Origin: Bacteroidota bacterium
GTDB taxonomy: Bacteria > Bacteroidota > Bacteroidia > Bacteroidales > Prolixibacteraceae
Length of the DNA: 64,000 bases
Assembly (NCBI GenBank): GCA_023251455.1
Contig: JAHEYT010000034.1
Span: forward strand, 1,659-65,658
Direction: 5' to 3'
The notes under the pieces are model-generated. The model was not told the DNA's origin and searched no databases. It saw only the letters and a list, made by a program, of their open reading frames with translations. The position numbers and the translations under genes were made by a program. Of this stretch, positions 15,665-24,826 are shown one piece after another (the stretch's first letter is position 1; every line of letters begins with the position of its first letter).

Positions 15665-18604
15665 TTATTGGAGTCCTTTCTTAATCGCATCGTAAATCGC
15701 CTGATGCATGGCAGGTCGGATATTTAAATCAGAAATAGCTGAGTGACTTCGGCTTGGATAAACTCTGTTGGAAAGGAAGATAAACAGAAGCTGGTTTTGA
15801 GGATCTACCCAGGTGAAGGTGCCGGTGAATCCGGTATGTCCGTAACTTTCGGGACTTGCATCGGCAGCCGGAAACTTGTTTTTCTGTCCGTTGATGCCCG
15901 GGTTCGGCTTGTCAAATCCAAGAGCACGGTGGTTGCTGGTTTGCGGAAATTGAACTTTTGTGAATTCTTTGATTGTTGCCGACTGGATATACTGCTTTCC
16001 CCCATAATAACCCGATTGAAGGTACATCTGCATCACTTTTGCCAAGTCGTTGGCTGTGCTGAAAAGTCCAGCATTTCCAGAAACACCGCCTAGCACGGCT
16101 GCCATTTCATCGTGTACATATCCTTGTAAAAGTTCTTTCCTGAATGTCTGATCGTCTTCGGTTGGGGCTATTTGCGGAATTGGGAATCGTTCGTATGGTT
16201 TGAATCCGGTTGAACTTGCTCCCAACGGTTTGTAAAATTCCTGATTCAAATATTCCTGAAAGGATTGCCCCGTCAGCCTTTCTGTTATAAAACGTAAAAG
16301 TCCGAATCCAAGATCAGAATAAACGAATTCTTTTTTCTGAAGAAGTGGTGATTTGACGATGTCGTTGATTACGTGTTTTTCAAAATCGTTTTTAACATAC
16401 ATGTCTTTCGAAATGCGCACCTGAAACTGTTCGGATGGCTGATTTTTGAAAACGTTCTTTCGTATCGTGGATTTGGTTCCGGGTTCGAGATAGAATGGAA
16501 TGAAGGGTTGAAGGCGGGCTTGGTGCGTTAATATATCGCGGACAATTAGATCGGCCTTGTTCGAATTCTTAAATTCAGTAAAATAGTTTGAAAAAGATGC
16601 ATCCAGATCTATCTTTTTTTCGTCGTAAAGTTTCATTATCGCCGGAAGTGGAGCTGTTATTTTTGTGATCGACGCCAGATCGTAAAGCACATCGTTTTGC
16701 ACCGGAAGCCTATTTTCATAAGTTAAAAAGCCATAGCTTTTGTTATAGATAACTTTCCCTTCTTTGGCAATTAAAACCTGGCATCCGGGAAAAGCTTTCT
16801 TCTCTATTCCCAGTTCAGCAATAGAATCAATTAAATGACTAAGGTAACCGGAGTTGATTTTGACTTCTTCAGGAAGAGTATATTTTAGCCGTTTGATGTT
16901 TTTGATGTCGATTCCCGAATTGATCGGGTGAAAATTTTTCACAGTTACAGGCAATTTGCCATTCGCATTGATCGCACCAAAAATGAGTTGTGCAGCCAGT
17001 TCCTCGACATCTTTATCGTCCTGATAGGCAACAATGAGACTTTCCGCATTTTTGATCTGTGGAAAATTTGAAAGGGCGTAAGGATTACCAAAGAACGCAA
17101 AAATAGTATGCCTACTATCCAGTCTCTCTGTTATGCGAATTTGTTGATCTGTTATGCCATAACGCCGTGATGGATAAAGCCCCATGCCGTGAATACTTGA
17201 GATAATCAGGTTGTATGGTTTTAGTTGATTCAACAGTTTGGTAATTTCTTCTTCAGAAGGGTTTTTGGAAATGTTAAAATGATCAACCTGAGTGTAATTA
17301 TCCATCATCTTCTGAAATGGTGCGATTTGCTCTGATCCAATGACCAGGCTTGCAATTTTCAAAGTGTCAAGTCTTTGGATTGGAAGCAGGTTGTTCTTGT
17401 TTTCAAGAACAGTAAGCGATTTTTCGAATAGTTGTCTTTTGGTCAGGAGATACTTGTTTTGATTTAAATCGCTGGCAAGATTTCTGGTTTCTATAGGTCT
17501 TTGCCGATCAAGAGCTAGCCATTTTTTTACTGCCAAAATCTTACGGCATTTCGAATCAATATCTTCTTTTGTAATTACTCCTGATTTTACTGCAAGCTTT
17601 ACTGCTGCTATGGCTCGTTCGAGATTTGGAACAATTTCTACCATGTCGTTGCCCGCTTTTAGTGCCCGAACCACTAATTCGGCTGACGAAACTTTGCCAA
17701 CGCCATTCATATTCATGGCATCAGTTATAATTAATCCATCGAAACCCAAATCTCTTTTTAATTTGTTTTTGATAATTCTCGATGATAGCGTAGCCGGAGT
17801 TTTTGTGTTTGGTTCGAGTGCCGGAACTTGCAAATGCCCTGTCATAATAGAGCCAATACCTTTATCGATGAGGTAAGAAAATGGGAATAATTCGAGTGAA
17901 TCTAGCTCGCTTTTGGTTTGATTGATAATGGGAAGACGAAGATGCGAATCGGTCTGAGTATCGCCGTGTCCGGGAAAGTGTTTGGCGGTGGCCAATACTC
18001 CGGCATCCTGCATTCCACTCGCATACAGCCAAGATTTTCTGGCTACCTGCATTTTGTATTCCCCAAACGAACGGTAATTAATGACCGGGTTGGAAGGGTT
18101 AATATTAATGTCGCAAACGGGCGCCATGTTCATGTGGATGCCAAGCCGTCGGAATTGCTGGCCGATTTCGAATCCCATCCTGTAAATCAGTGTGTCATCG
18201 GCAATAGCTCCCAAAGCCATTTGCACTGGATAACTGAGTGTTGAATCCAGCCTGAATCCAAGTCCGGTTTCTCCGTCAATAGCAATGAGAAGTGGTACTT
18301 TTGAAGATTGCTGAAAGCTGTTGCATATTCTGGATTGAGCAAGAGGTCCGCCTTGCATGAATATCACCCCACCAACCTGAAATTGATTAATCTGCTTGAT
18401 TAGTGCCTCTGTCTTTTGAGATTTTTGGGTTGAGTAGGCTTGAATCATAAAGAGTTGACCTATTTTTTGATCAAGCGTCAGGGTTTTCATTAAAGAATCG
18501 ACCCATTGGTCATTTGAATATTTCAGGAATCCCGGTTTTTCTTTTGCTGTTGTTGGTCCAGCTAAAAAAATCGCCAGGTATAATAAGATTATAAGCTTTC
18601 TCAT
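15665..18604 (-). CDS. Fusion of GH3 beta-N-acetylhexosaminidase and class C serine hydrolase
   Basis: A 979-residue secreted protein with a signal peptide (1-20). Residues about 35-370 form a GH3 domain of the NagZ type with KHFPGHGDTQTDSH (208-221) and nucleophile Asp295 in ITDAMNM. About 390-570 resembles the second alpha/beta domain of longer GH3 enzymes. Residues about 585-979 are a beta-lactamase/esterase-family serine hydrolase with SITK (645-648), YSD (762-764, in place of YxN) and HTG (923-925). It probably acts on peptidoglycan fragments: N-acetylglucosamine removal plus a peptidase or esterase step. This two-enzyme arrangement is known in Bacteroidota. The gene stands alone. Confidence 0.9.
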   Translation of the reverse strand: MRKLIILLYLAIFLAGPTTAKEKPGFLKYSNDQWVDSLMKTLTLDQKIGQLFMIQAYSTQKSQKTEALIKQINQFQVGGVIFMQGGPLAQSRICNSFQQSSKVPLLIAIDGETGLGFRLDSTLSYPVQMALGAIADDTLIYRMGFEIGQQFRRLGIHMNMAPVCDININPSNPVINYRSFGEYKMQVARKSWLYASGMQDAGVLATAKHFPGHGDTQTDSHLRLPIINQTKSELDSLELFPFSYLIDKGIGSIMTGHLQVPALEPNTKTPATLSSRIIKNKLKRDLGFDGLIITDAMNMNGVGKVSSAELVVRALKAGNDMVEIVPNLERAIAAVKLAVKSGVITKEDIDSKCRKILAVKKWLALDRQRPIETRNLASDLNQNKYLLTKRQLFEKSLTVLENKNNLLPIQRLDTLKIASLVIGSEQIAPFQKMMDNYTQVDHFNISKNPSEEEITKLLNQLKPYNLIISSIHGMGLYPSRRYGITDQQIRITERLDSRHTIFAFFGNPYALSNFPQIKNAESLIVAYQDDKDVEELAAQLIFGAINANGKLPVTVKNFHPINSGIDIKNIKRLKYTLPEEVKINSGYLSHLIDSIAELGIEKKAFPGCQVLIAKEGKVIYNKSYGFLTYENRLPVQNDVLYDLASITKITAPLPAIMKLYDEKKIDLDASFSNYFTEFKNSNKADLIVRDILTHQARLQPFIPFYLEPGTKSTIRKNVFKNQPSEQFQVRISKDMYVKNDFEKHVINDIVKSPLLQKKEFVYSDLGFGLLRFITERLTGQSFQEYLNQEFYKPLGASSTGFKPYERFPIPQIAPTEDDQTFRKELLQGYVHDEMAAVLGGVSGNAGLFSTANDLAKVMQMYLQSGYYGGKQYIQSATIKEFTKVQFPQTSNHRALGFDKPNPGINGQKNKFPAADASPESYGHTGFTGTFTWVDPQNQLLFIFLSNRVYPSRSHSAISDLNIRPAMHQAIYDAIKKGLQ

Positions 18605-18860
18605 TCGTTGTAAAATCTGGTGGCAAAGTTAAAAAACTATGAGTGCTATACTACTTGCAAAATAAGCACTGTTTGAATTATTAAATATTGATTTGTTAAT
18701 GTTTCGTATTTTCATGGTTGTAATTTATAAATATCAGAATTTGAGTTAATTGATGAGCAGATTATTGTCATTTTCTAATATTTTCTGTCAAATCAGTATT
18801 TTGATGGTGTAATTTCTATACTTAATCGTATAAATGTTAAAAAATGTGAAAATCATTTAT

Positions 18861-18868
18861 TATTTTTG
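18861..18868 (+). promoter_or_regulatory. -7 promoter element before the beta-helix lipoprotein gene
   Basis: TATTTTTG fits TAnnTTTG. A start site about seven bases further on would leave the GTG at 18878 with almost no leader, which favours the TTG start at 18920. The whole gap 18605-18877 is AT-rich and shows no gene. Confidence 0.45.
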
Positions 18869-18919
18869 GCATAATAAGTGTATTTATCTGAACGTTATAC
18901 AATAAAACCTATTTGCTTG

Positions 18920-20353
18920 AAGAATCTCTACTACATATTGATTTTATTCCTGTCTCTTGGGTATTTGTTTTCGTGTGAGGATGAAAAGTATCTTTCTTCA
19001 GCTGATGTTAAACTCCGTTTTTCTGTTGATACTGTAATGTTTGACACTGTTTTTACCACCATAGGTTCAACCACTCAACATTTAAAAATATATAATCCTT
19101 ACGATCAAAAGGTTTTGATTTCTTCGGTTAAGCTTGCAAAAGGCGAAACCTCAAGTTTCCGGTTGAATATCAATGGAGTATCTTCCAATGAAGTTCAAAA
19201 TCTTGAAATAGCTCCGTTTGATAGTATGTATATATTTGTTGAAGTAACAGTGGATCCAAACGGTCAAAATCTACCTCTGGTTGTAAAAGATTCAATTGAA
19301 TTTGTGACTAACTCGAACCCGCAGGATGTCGATCTGGTAGCTTGGGGTCAGGACTTTAACCTAATCAAAAGGGAAATTTTGAAGAGCACAACATGGACCA
19401 GCGAGAAGCCTTATTTGGTCTACAATTATGCCTATGTTGATAGTAATGCCACTTTAACCATTAATCCCGGAACAAAGGTCTATTTTCATAAAGATGCCGG
19501 ATTGTATGTGAAAGGCAAGGTGGTTGCCAAGGGAACCGTTGAAAATCCAATAATTTTTCAGGGTGATCGGCTTGAAGATGTTTATGCCAATGTACCTGAT
19601 CAATGGAATGGTGTTTTGCTATACTCCGGAAGTTCCAATAACGATTTTTCAAATGTCGAAATAAAAAATGCCAACATTGGTCTGCAGGTTGGTAACATTG
19701 AAGATAAAGGTTCTGCAAAGGTGAAACTAAACAATGTGAAGATTCAAAATATGGCTTATGCCGGAATTTTTGCGATGAAATCTGATATTCAGGCAGTTAA
19801 TTGTTTAATTACTAATTGTGGATTCTATGCTGTTGCGTTGTTGGTAAGCGGAAACTATGAATTTAACCATTCAACCATTGCCAATTATTGGGGTGGCTAC
19901 GGTTTTAAAGCCAGAAGCACTCCGGCCGTCTTCATTTCAAATATTCTGAATATTTCAAAAGATAAACCCGATTATATTGGAGATATCGAAAAGGCTACCT
20001 TTGGAAATTGTATCATTACCGGAAATGCAATTGATGGCAATGAATTGATTTTAAGAAAAAGTTCTGAAGGAATTTCTAACTATATGTTTGACCGCTGTAT
20101 TCTTCAGGTTGCTGACACTTTCAAAACTACCAATACAGAACACTTCGTGAATATATTGAAAGGTATTGATCCAAAATTTGTTGATCCGTATAAAAAATAC
20201 AATTTTGAATTGGATACGCTGAGCAAAGCCAAAGATGTTGCAAATAGAACGATCAGCAAGTTATACCCATCTGATTTAAAAGGCCACGATCGTTTCCTGG
20301 ATAACGGGCCAGACATTGGTGCCATGGAACGTCAGGAAAAGAAAGCAAAATAA
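18920..20353 (+). CDS. Lipoprotein with right-handed parallel beta-helix repeats
   Basis: No ATG fits the N-terminus. The TTG at 18920 gives MKNLYYILILFLSLGYLFSC, a classical lipoprotein signal with Cys20; an in-frame GTG at 18878 adds 14 residues. The 477-residue product starts with a beta-sandwich-like region (about 30-150), then TLTINPGTKVYFHKDAGLYVKG (start of a beta-helix), followed by repeating strands with IGLQVGN, YAGIFAMKSD and FYAVALLVSG to about 400, and a closing DIGAMERQ typical of outer-surface beta-helix proteins. It is probably outer-membrane anchored. There is no catalytic motif that I can identify, so a role in polysaccharide binding or cleavage is only a possibility. Confidence 0.75.
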   Translation, partial: KNLYYILILFLSLGYLFSCEDEKYLSSADVKLRFSVDTVMFDTVFTTIGSTTQHLKIYNPYDQKVLISSVKLAKGETSSFRLNINGVSSNEVQNLEIAPFDSMYIFVEVTVDPNGQNLPLVVKDSIEFVTNSNPQDVDLVAWGQDFNLIKREILKSTTWTSEKPYLVYNYAYVDSNATLTINPGTKVYFHKDAGLYVKGKVVAKGTVENPIIFQGDRLEDVYANVPDQWNGVLLYSGSSNNDFSNVEIKNANIGLQVGNIEDKGSAKVKLNNVKIQNMAYAGIFAMKSDIQAVNCLITNCGFYAVALLVSGNYEFNHSTIANYWGGYGFKARSTPAVFISNILNISKDKPDYIGDIEKATFGNCIITGNAIDGNELILRKSSEGISNYMFDRCILQVADTFKTTNTEHFVNILKGIDPKFVDPYKKYNFELDTLSKAKDVANRTISKLYPSDLKGHDRFLDNGPDIGAMERQEKKAK

Positions 20354-20460
20354 TAGCTGAATACAAGCTAAACACCCTTCCTATTTGTGTTCTACTATTC
20401 ATAAATATATAAGAACAATTACTTCACTGGTGTTTTTAGTTCGCCAGATATTTTTCTCAT

Positions 20461-21498
20461 ATGAAATTTCTTCTAGTCCTTCTTAGCACGTTTTTGTTGA
20501 TGCTTCATCCATGTTTGTATGGACAGAAAACTTTAGCTGGGAATGAATTTACCTTCATGTTTTACAATACTGAAAACTTCTTCGATACCGAAAACGATTC
20601 ATTAACCAATGACGAAGAATTTACTTCTGAAGCTGATAGACGTTGGAATTCTGCGCGATTACATTCGAAGACTGAGCGATTGGCAAAAGTAATTCTGGCT
20701 GCCGGAAAATGGAATGCGCCTGTTGTTATTGGTTTATGCGAAGTTGAAGACCTGAAAGTTCTTGAATTGCTGACCAGAAACGAGCCATTGACTAAATTGC
20801 GCTATAAAATTGTTCATAAGGACTCTCCTGATTCAAGAGGAATAGATGTTGCATTACTTTACCGTTCCGATTTGTTTAGCCCTTTCGATTATCAGGCCAT
20901 TCCAGTCGTTGACTCAACGGATAAGTCATTTAGGACAAGGGATATTCTTCAGGTGAGCGGAGTGTTGAATGGTTGTGATACCATGCACATCTTTGTAAAT
21001 CACTGGCCATCGCGCTATGGTGGAATAATGGAAACTATACGATATCGCAGGCTGGCTGCCGAAACCCTCAAAAAATCGGTTCAAAGTCTGTTGTTGCGTT
21101 ATCCAAAAGCCAAGATAATTTGCATGGGTGATTTTAATGATACTCCAACAGATGATAGTTTAGCGAAAATTCTTGAAGCAAAAGAATCAGATAATCCTGT
21201 GTTAAAAGGTGAATTGATTAATCTTTCTGCCGGATGGGTTTCAAATGAAATTCAAACAATCAAAAGTAAATATAGCTGGGACGTATTTGACCAATTAATT
21301 GTTTCTGATTATTTTTTGGAGAAAAGCGAGTGCTTTGAGTTTCGGAATGCTGAAATATTTAATGCAGGATTTCTTCTGGAACCCGACATTAAATTTGGAG
21401 GTGTTAAACCCAAACGAACTTATGTCGGGTTTAAATATCAGGAAGGATTTTCAGATCACCTTCCTGTTTTACTTCGTTTAGAATTATTAAATTATTGA
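20461..21498 (+). CDS. Secreted endonuclease/exonuclease/phosphatase-fold protein
   Basis: A 345-residue protein with a signal peptide (1-21). The metal-dependent EEP fold is shown by NTENFFD (36-42), CEVE (93-96, metal-binding Glu), SRGIDVALLYR, NHWPSR, GDFND and SDHLPV near the C-terminus, which together supply the catalytic Glu, Asp, Asn and His. It may hydrolyse nucleic acids or phosphodiesters in the periplasm; DNA, sphingomyelin-like lipid and inositol phosphate are all substrates for relatives. Its last seven bases overlap the convergent CCA-transferase gene. Confidence 0.88.
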   Translation: MKFLLVLLSTFLLMLHPCLYGQKTLAGNEFTFMFYNTENFFDTENDSLTNDEEFTSEADRRWNSARLHSKTERLAKVILAAGKWNAPVVIGLCEVEDLKVLELLTRNEPLTKLRYKIVHKDSPDSRGIDVALLYRSDLFSPFDYQAIPVVDSTDKSFRTRDILQVSGVLNGCDTMHIFVNHWPSRYGGIMETIRYRRLAAETLKKSVQSLLLRYPKAKIICMGDFNDTPTDDSLAKILEAKESDNPVLKGELINLSAGWVSNEIQTIKSKYSWDVFDQLIVSDYFLEKSECFEFRNAEIFNAGFLLEPDIKFGGVKPKRTYVGFKYQEGFSDHLPVLLRLELLNY

Positions 21499-22907
21499 TT
21501 TGAAATAGGCGTCAGTCCCATTTCTGCTGCTATTTTAAGCATGTATTGAAAAGCCTGTTCGTGATCGTTTTGAATAATTCCATCCAGAATTGCATCTTTT
21601 ATCGCACTCTTAATCAATCCTATTTCGCGGCATGGACTTAGCCCGTAAACCTCCATGATGGTTTCACCCGTCACAGGAGGTTGGAAATTGCGGATATGAT
21701 CTTTTTCTTCCAGATCTTTTAACTTTTGGCGTACAAGCTGGAAATTACTATAGTATTTTTTTACCTTTTCCTGATTCTTAGATGTGATATCGGCTTCGCA
21801 TAGAGTCATCAAATCATCAATATCGTCGCCTGCTTCAAACAAAAGCCTTCGGATGGCCGAATCAGTTACTTCTTCTTCTGAAAGCACGATAGGCCGCATA
21901 TGAAGTTCTACAATCTTCTGAACATACTTCATCTTCTCGTTCAGTGGAAATTTCATCTTTTTAAATAAGGCTGGCACCATTTTCGCCCCGACAAAATTGT
22001 GTGAATGGAAAGTCCAGCCCAATTGAGGCGAGTACTTTTTTGTAGCAGGTTTGGCAATGTCATGCAACAGAGCCGACCATCGCAACCAAAGATTGTTGGT
22101 ATTTGGAGCAATACGATCGAGTACTTCCAGTGTATGGAAGAAATTATCTTTGTGCCCGATTCCATTCACTTCTTCCCGTCCTTTCATGCGATGCAATTCC
22201 GGGAAGATTATCTCAAGCAATCCTGTTTTATCCAATAATTTAAATCCGACCGAAGGTTTTGAAGAGAGTATGATTTTATTTAGCTCTTCTCCAATTCGTT
22301 CTTTCGAAATGATGTGGATTCGCTTTTTATTTAGCGAGATGGCTTCAAGCGTTTTTGCTTCGATTGTGAACCCCAATTGTGACGCAAACCGGATAGCCCG
22401 CATCATTCGTAAAGGATCGTCAGAAAATGTAATTCCAGGTTCAAGCGGTGTCCGTAGAATTTTATTTTCAATATCCTGAATTCCGCCAAATGGATCAATA
22501 AGTTCTCCAAATCGGTTGCTGTTCAAGCAAATAGCCAATGCATTGATGGTGAAATCGCGGCGGTTCTGATCTTCCTCAAGCGTTCCGTCTTCAACGATTG
22601 GGTTTCGGGAGTCCTCATTATATGATTCTTTTCGGGCCCCCACAAATTCCACTTCAAGCGATTGGTATTTCAGCATTGCTGTGCCAAAATTCTTAAATAC
22701 GCTGACTTGGATGTTTGGACCTAGTTTCTTTGCAACCATTTCGGCCAGATGTATTCCGCTGCCAATGGTAACTACATCAATATCAGGAGAAGGTCGATTT
22801 AAAATTAAGTCTCTGACAAAACCACCGATAACGTAGGTTTCCTGATTAATTTGGTCAGCTAATTCTGAAATAACCTGAAATATGGGATGTTGAAGATGTT
22901 GTTTCAT
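21492..22907 (-). CDS. cca: CCA tRNA nucleotidyltransferase / poly(A)-polymerase family with HD domain
   Basis: A 471-residue enzyme of the class II nucleotidyltransferase superfamily. The head has YVIGGFVRDLIL (25-36) and the catalytic PDIDVV (41-46), then the second acidic strand RRDFTINALA and the neck motifs PLRMMRAIRFA with Arg-rich helices. Residues about 250-380 carry an HD domain (LLHDIAKP, HSHNFVGA). It adds or repairs the 3' CCA of tRNA in the cytosol. A poly(A) polymerase role is excluded only by family habit, as both share these motifs. It faces the thioredoxin gene divergently. Confidence 0.93.
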   Translation of the reverse strand: MKQHLQHPIFQVISELADQINQETYVIGGFVRDLILNRPSPDIDVVTIGSGIHLAEMVAKKLGPNIQVSVFKNFGTAMLKYQSLEVEFVGARKESYNEDSRNPIVEDGTLEEDQNRRDFTINALAICLNSNRFGELIDPFGGIQDIENKILRTPLEPGITFSDDPLRMMRAIRFASQLGFTIEAKTLEAISLNKKRIHIISKERIGEELNKIILSSKPSVGFKLLDKTGLLEIIFPELHRMKGREEVNGIGHKDNFFHTLEVLDRIAPNTNNLWLRWSALLHDIAKPATKKYSPQLGWTFHSHNFVGAKMVPALFKKMKFPLNEKMKYVQKIVELHMRPIVLSEEEVTDSAIRRLLFEAGDDIDDLMTLCEADITSKNQEKVKKYYSNFQLVRQKLKDLEEKDHIRNFQPPVTGETIMEVYGLSPCREIGLIKSAIKDAILDGIIQNDHEQAFQYMLKIAAEMGLTPISNQ

Positions 22908-23034
22908 GAAATAAATTCCGATTGCAACGTATTAAGATAATTATATATGACAATTTGTGTTTAGATTGTGACAAAATTACAATTAATTGCAGTTTAGAGA
23001 TACAAACCAAGATTTTAATTTATTGGCATATCAA

Positions 23035-23068
23035 TTGATATGAATATATTAAAGAATGTGTATATTTG
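23035..23068 (+). promoter_or_regulatory. Promoter of the thioredoxin gene
   Basis: TATATTTG at 23061-23068 fits the -7 consensus, and a TTG at 23035-23037 stands at about the right distance for the -33 element. The transcript would start roughly 15 bases before the ATG. Confidence 0.55.
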
Positions 23069-23088
23069 TATAATTAAAATTTATTACC

Positions 23089-23460
23089 ATGTTAGAACAT
23101 TTAACGAAAGAGACTTTCAAAGAAAAAGTATTCAACTTTGATCTCAATAAAGAATGGAAATTTGAAGGAAAAACACCTTGTATGATTGATTTTTACGCTG
23201 ATTGGTGCGGCCCATGCAAAATGGTTGCCCCTGTTTTGGAAGAACTTCAGAAAGAATATGGGGAAAACCTTGTAATTTATAAAGTAAATACTGAAGACGA
23301 GCGGGAATTATCAGCCTTGTTTGGCATACAGAGTATCCCGTCGTTATTGTTTGTTCCGGTTGAGGGTCAGCCTCAGATGGCAATGGGCGCTTTGCCAAAA
23401 TCAACGTTTGAAAAGGCCATTGCCGATGTGTTGAACGTAAAGAAACCAGAACTTAATTAA
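23089..23460 (+). CDS. trxA: Thioredoxin
   Basis: A 123-residue cytosolic thioredoxin with no signal peptide. The active site is DWCGPCK (38-44), and the cis-proline segment is GIQSIPSLLFVP. About 20 N-terminal residues precede the thioredoxin fold core, as in other Bacteroidota thioredoxins. It reduces protein disulfides at the expense of thioredoxin reductase, which is not in the window. It has its own promoter and converges on murF after only six bases. Confidence 0.95.
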   Translation: MLEHLTKETFKEKVFNFDLNKEWKFEGKTPCMIDFYADWCGPCKMVAPVLEELQKEYGENLVIYKVNTEDERELSALFGIQSIPSLLFVPVEGQPQMAMGALPKSTFEKAIADVLNVKKPELN

Positions 23461-23466
23461 GCTGGA

Positions 23467-24759
23467 TTAAGGTAACAATTCAAGAATTTTCTCAAGGTGT
23501 ATTCCATGGGATCCCTTAATTAGAATTAGTTTATTTTCAATAGGTTGTGTTTTTAGGTAGATTGAAAGAAGTTCGACTTGATCGAACTTCTTTTTTTGTG
23601 TTCGGTCGATTGTATTTTTAAATTGAGGGCCAACAAGAAATACTTCCGTGAAAGTCTGTTCTTCAATAAAATCTGTAATTTTTTGGTGTTCTTCGGCTGA
23701 GGCATCACCCAACTCAAGCATATCTCCTAAAATGACACATTTATTTTCGTGTCGAATGGCCGCAAAATTGGTGAGTGCAGCCATCATACTTGTTGGATTC
23801 GCATTGTATGCGTCCATGATGATAGTGTTTTTTGTTTTTTGAATCAATTGCGACCTGTTGTTTGACGGCGAATATTCTGCTATTGCATTTTGTATTAGCA
23901 ACGGATCAACTTCGAAATATTTGCCTATGCAGGCTGCTGCCAATAGGTTTTCAAAATTGTAGTCGCCAACCAGTTTCGATTTCAAATAAAGCCAGCCTTT
24001 CGGAAAAAGTGCTTTTACAACCAAATAATTATCAGTACTGGCAAGTTCTCCGGCCATATAATAATCAGTCGATTCTCCATAACTAATCTGTTCAATGCCT
24101 TTGGCCTGTTGTGTCAAAAGTGAATTGTCGGCGTTCACAAAGCATTTTCCACCTTTATTCCGGATGAAATCATACAATTCAGATTTGGTCTTTATCACAC
24201 CTTCAAATGAACCAAATCCTTCCAGATGTGCTTTCCCAATGTTTGTTATGATGCCAAAATCCGGATTCGCAATCTCGCAGAGGATTTTGATTTCACCCGG
24301 GTGATTGGCACCCATTTCAACCACTCCGAACTCTGTTTCGCTATTCATTGAAAGAATTGTCAATGGAACGCCAATGTGATTGTTCAGATTACCCTTGGTA
24401 GAATCCACCTTGAATTTTTTCGAAAGTACTGCCGTGATAAGCTCTTTGGTTGTTGTTTTACCATTCGTACCAGTAATTGCAAGAATTGGCAATCCTAGCT
24501 GGTCGCGGTGATATTGAGCCAACAGCTGCAGACTTAATAATACGTCGTCAACCAAAATCATCTGGCCACTGGTCACAAATTTAGGCTCGTCAATTACCGC
24601 ATAAGCAGCTCCCTTCGATAAAGCCTCGGCAGCAAATCTATTGCCATTGAAATTGTCACCTTTTAAAGCGAAAAAAATACTGTTTACAGGTATGTTTCTC
24701 GAATCTGTGGTTACGGTCGGGTATTCCCGGAAAATAGCGTATAAACTGGTGATTTCCAT
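23467..24759 (-). CDS. murF: UDP-N-acetylmuramoyl-tripeptide--D-alanyl-D-alanine ligase
   Basis: A 430-residue Mur ligase. It has the N-terminal UDP-binding domain (TDSRNIPVNSIFFALKG, 18-34), the ATP P-loop ITGTNGKTTTKEL (95-107), FGVVEMGANHPGEI that distinguishes MurF from other Mur ligases, and the C-terminal rotating domain with IIMDAYNANPTSM and ILGDMLELG. It completes the cytoplasmic peptidoglycan precursor by adding D-Ala-D-Ala. It is outside the usual mur/fts cluster, as is often the case in Bacteroidota, and lies downstream of gldJ on the same strand with a terminator-like hairpin between. Confidence 0.95.
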   Translation of the reverse strand: MEITSLYAIFREYPTVTTDSRNIPVNSIFFALKGDNFNGNRFAAEALSKGAAYAVIDEPKFVTSGQMILVDDVLLSLQLLAQYHRDQLGLPILAITGTNGKTTTKELITAVLSKKFKVDSTKGNLNNHIGVPLTILSMNSETEFGVVEMGANHPGEIKILCEIANPDFGIITNIGKAHLEGFGSFEGVIKTKSELYDFIRNKGGKCFVNADNSLLTQQAKGIEQISYGESTDYYMAGELASTDNYLVVKALFPKGWLYLKSKLVGDYNFENLLAAACIGKYFEVDPLLIQNAIAEYSPSNNRSQLIQKTKNTIIMDAYNANPTSMMAALTNFAAIRHENKCVILGDMLELGDASAEEHQKITDFIEEQTFTEVFLVGPQFKNTIDRTQKKKFDQVELLSIYLKTQPIENKLILIKGSHGIHLEKILELLP

Positions 24760-24772
24760 TGTTGGTGTTTAA

Positions 24773-24805
24773 AAAAGAAAACCCCACTTTTTCAAATGAG
24801 GTTTT
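24773..24805 (-). terminator. Terminator between gldJ and murF
   Basis: Minus-strand AAAACCTCATTT pairs, with two G-T pairs, with AGTGGGGTTTT and runs into a T-rich stretch, 22 bases past the gldJ stop codon. A few bases remain before murF, so murF may need its own promoter or read-through. Confidence 0.6.
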
Positions 24806-24826
24806 ATATTGAATAAATCTAATTTC

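Noticed and set aside
18605..18877. Searched for a tRNA or small RNA in the AT-rich gap
   Set aside because: No cloverleaf or GC-rich stem is visible; only a -7 box near its end.
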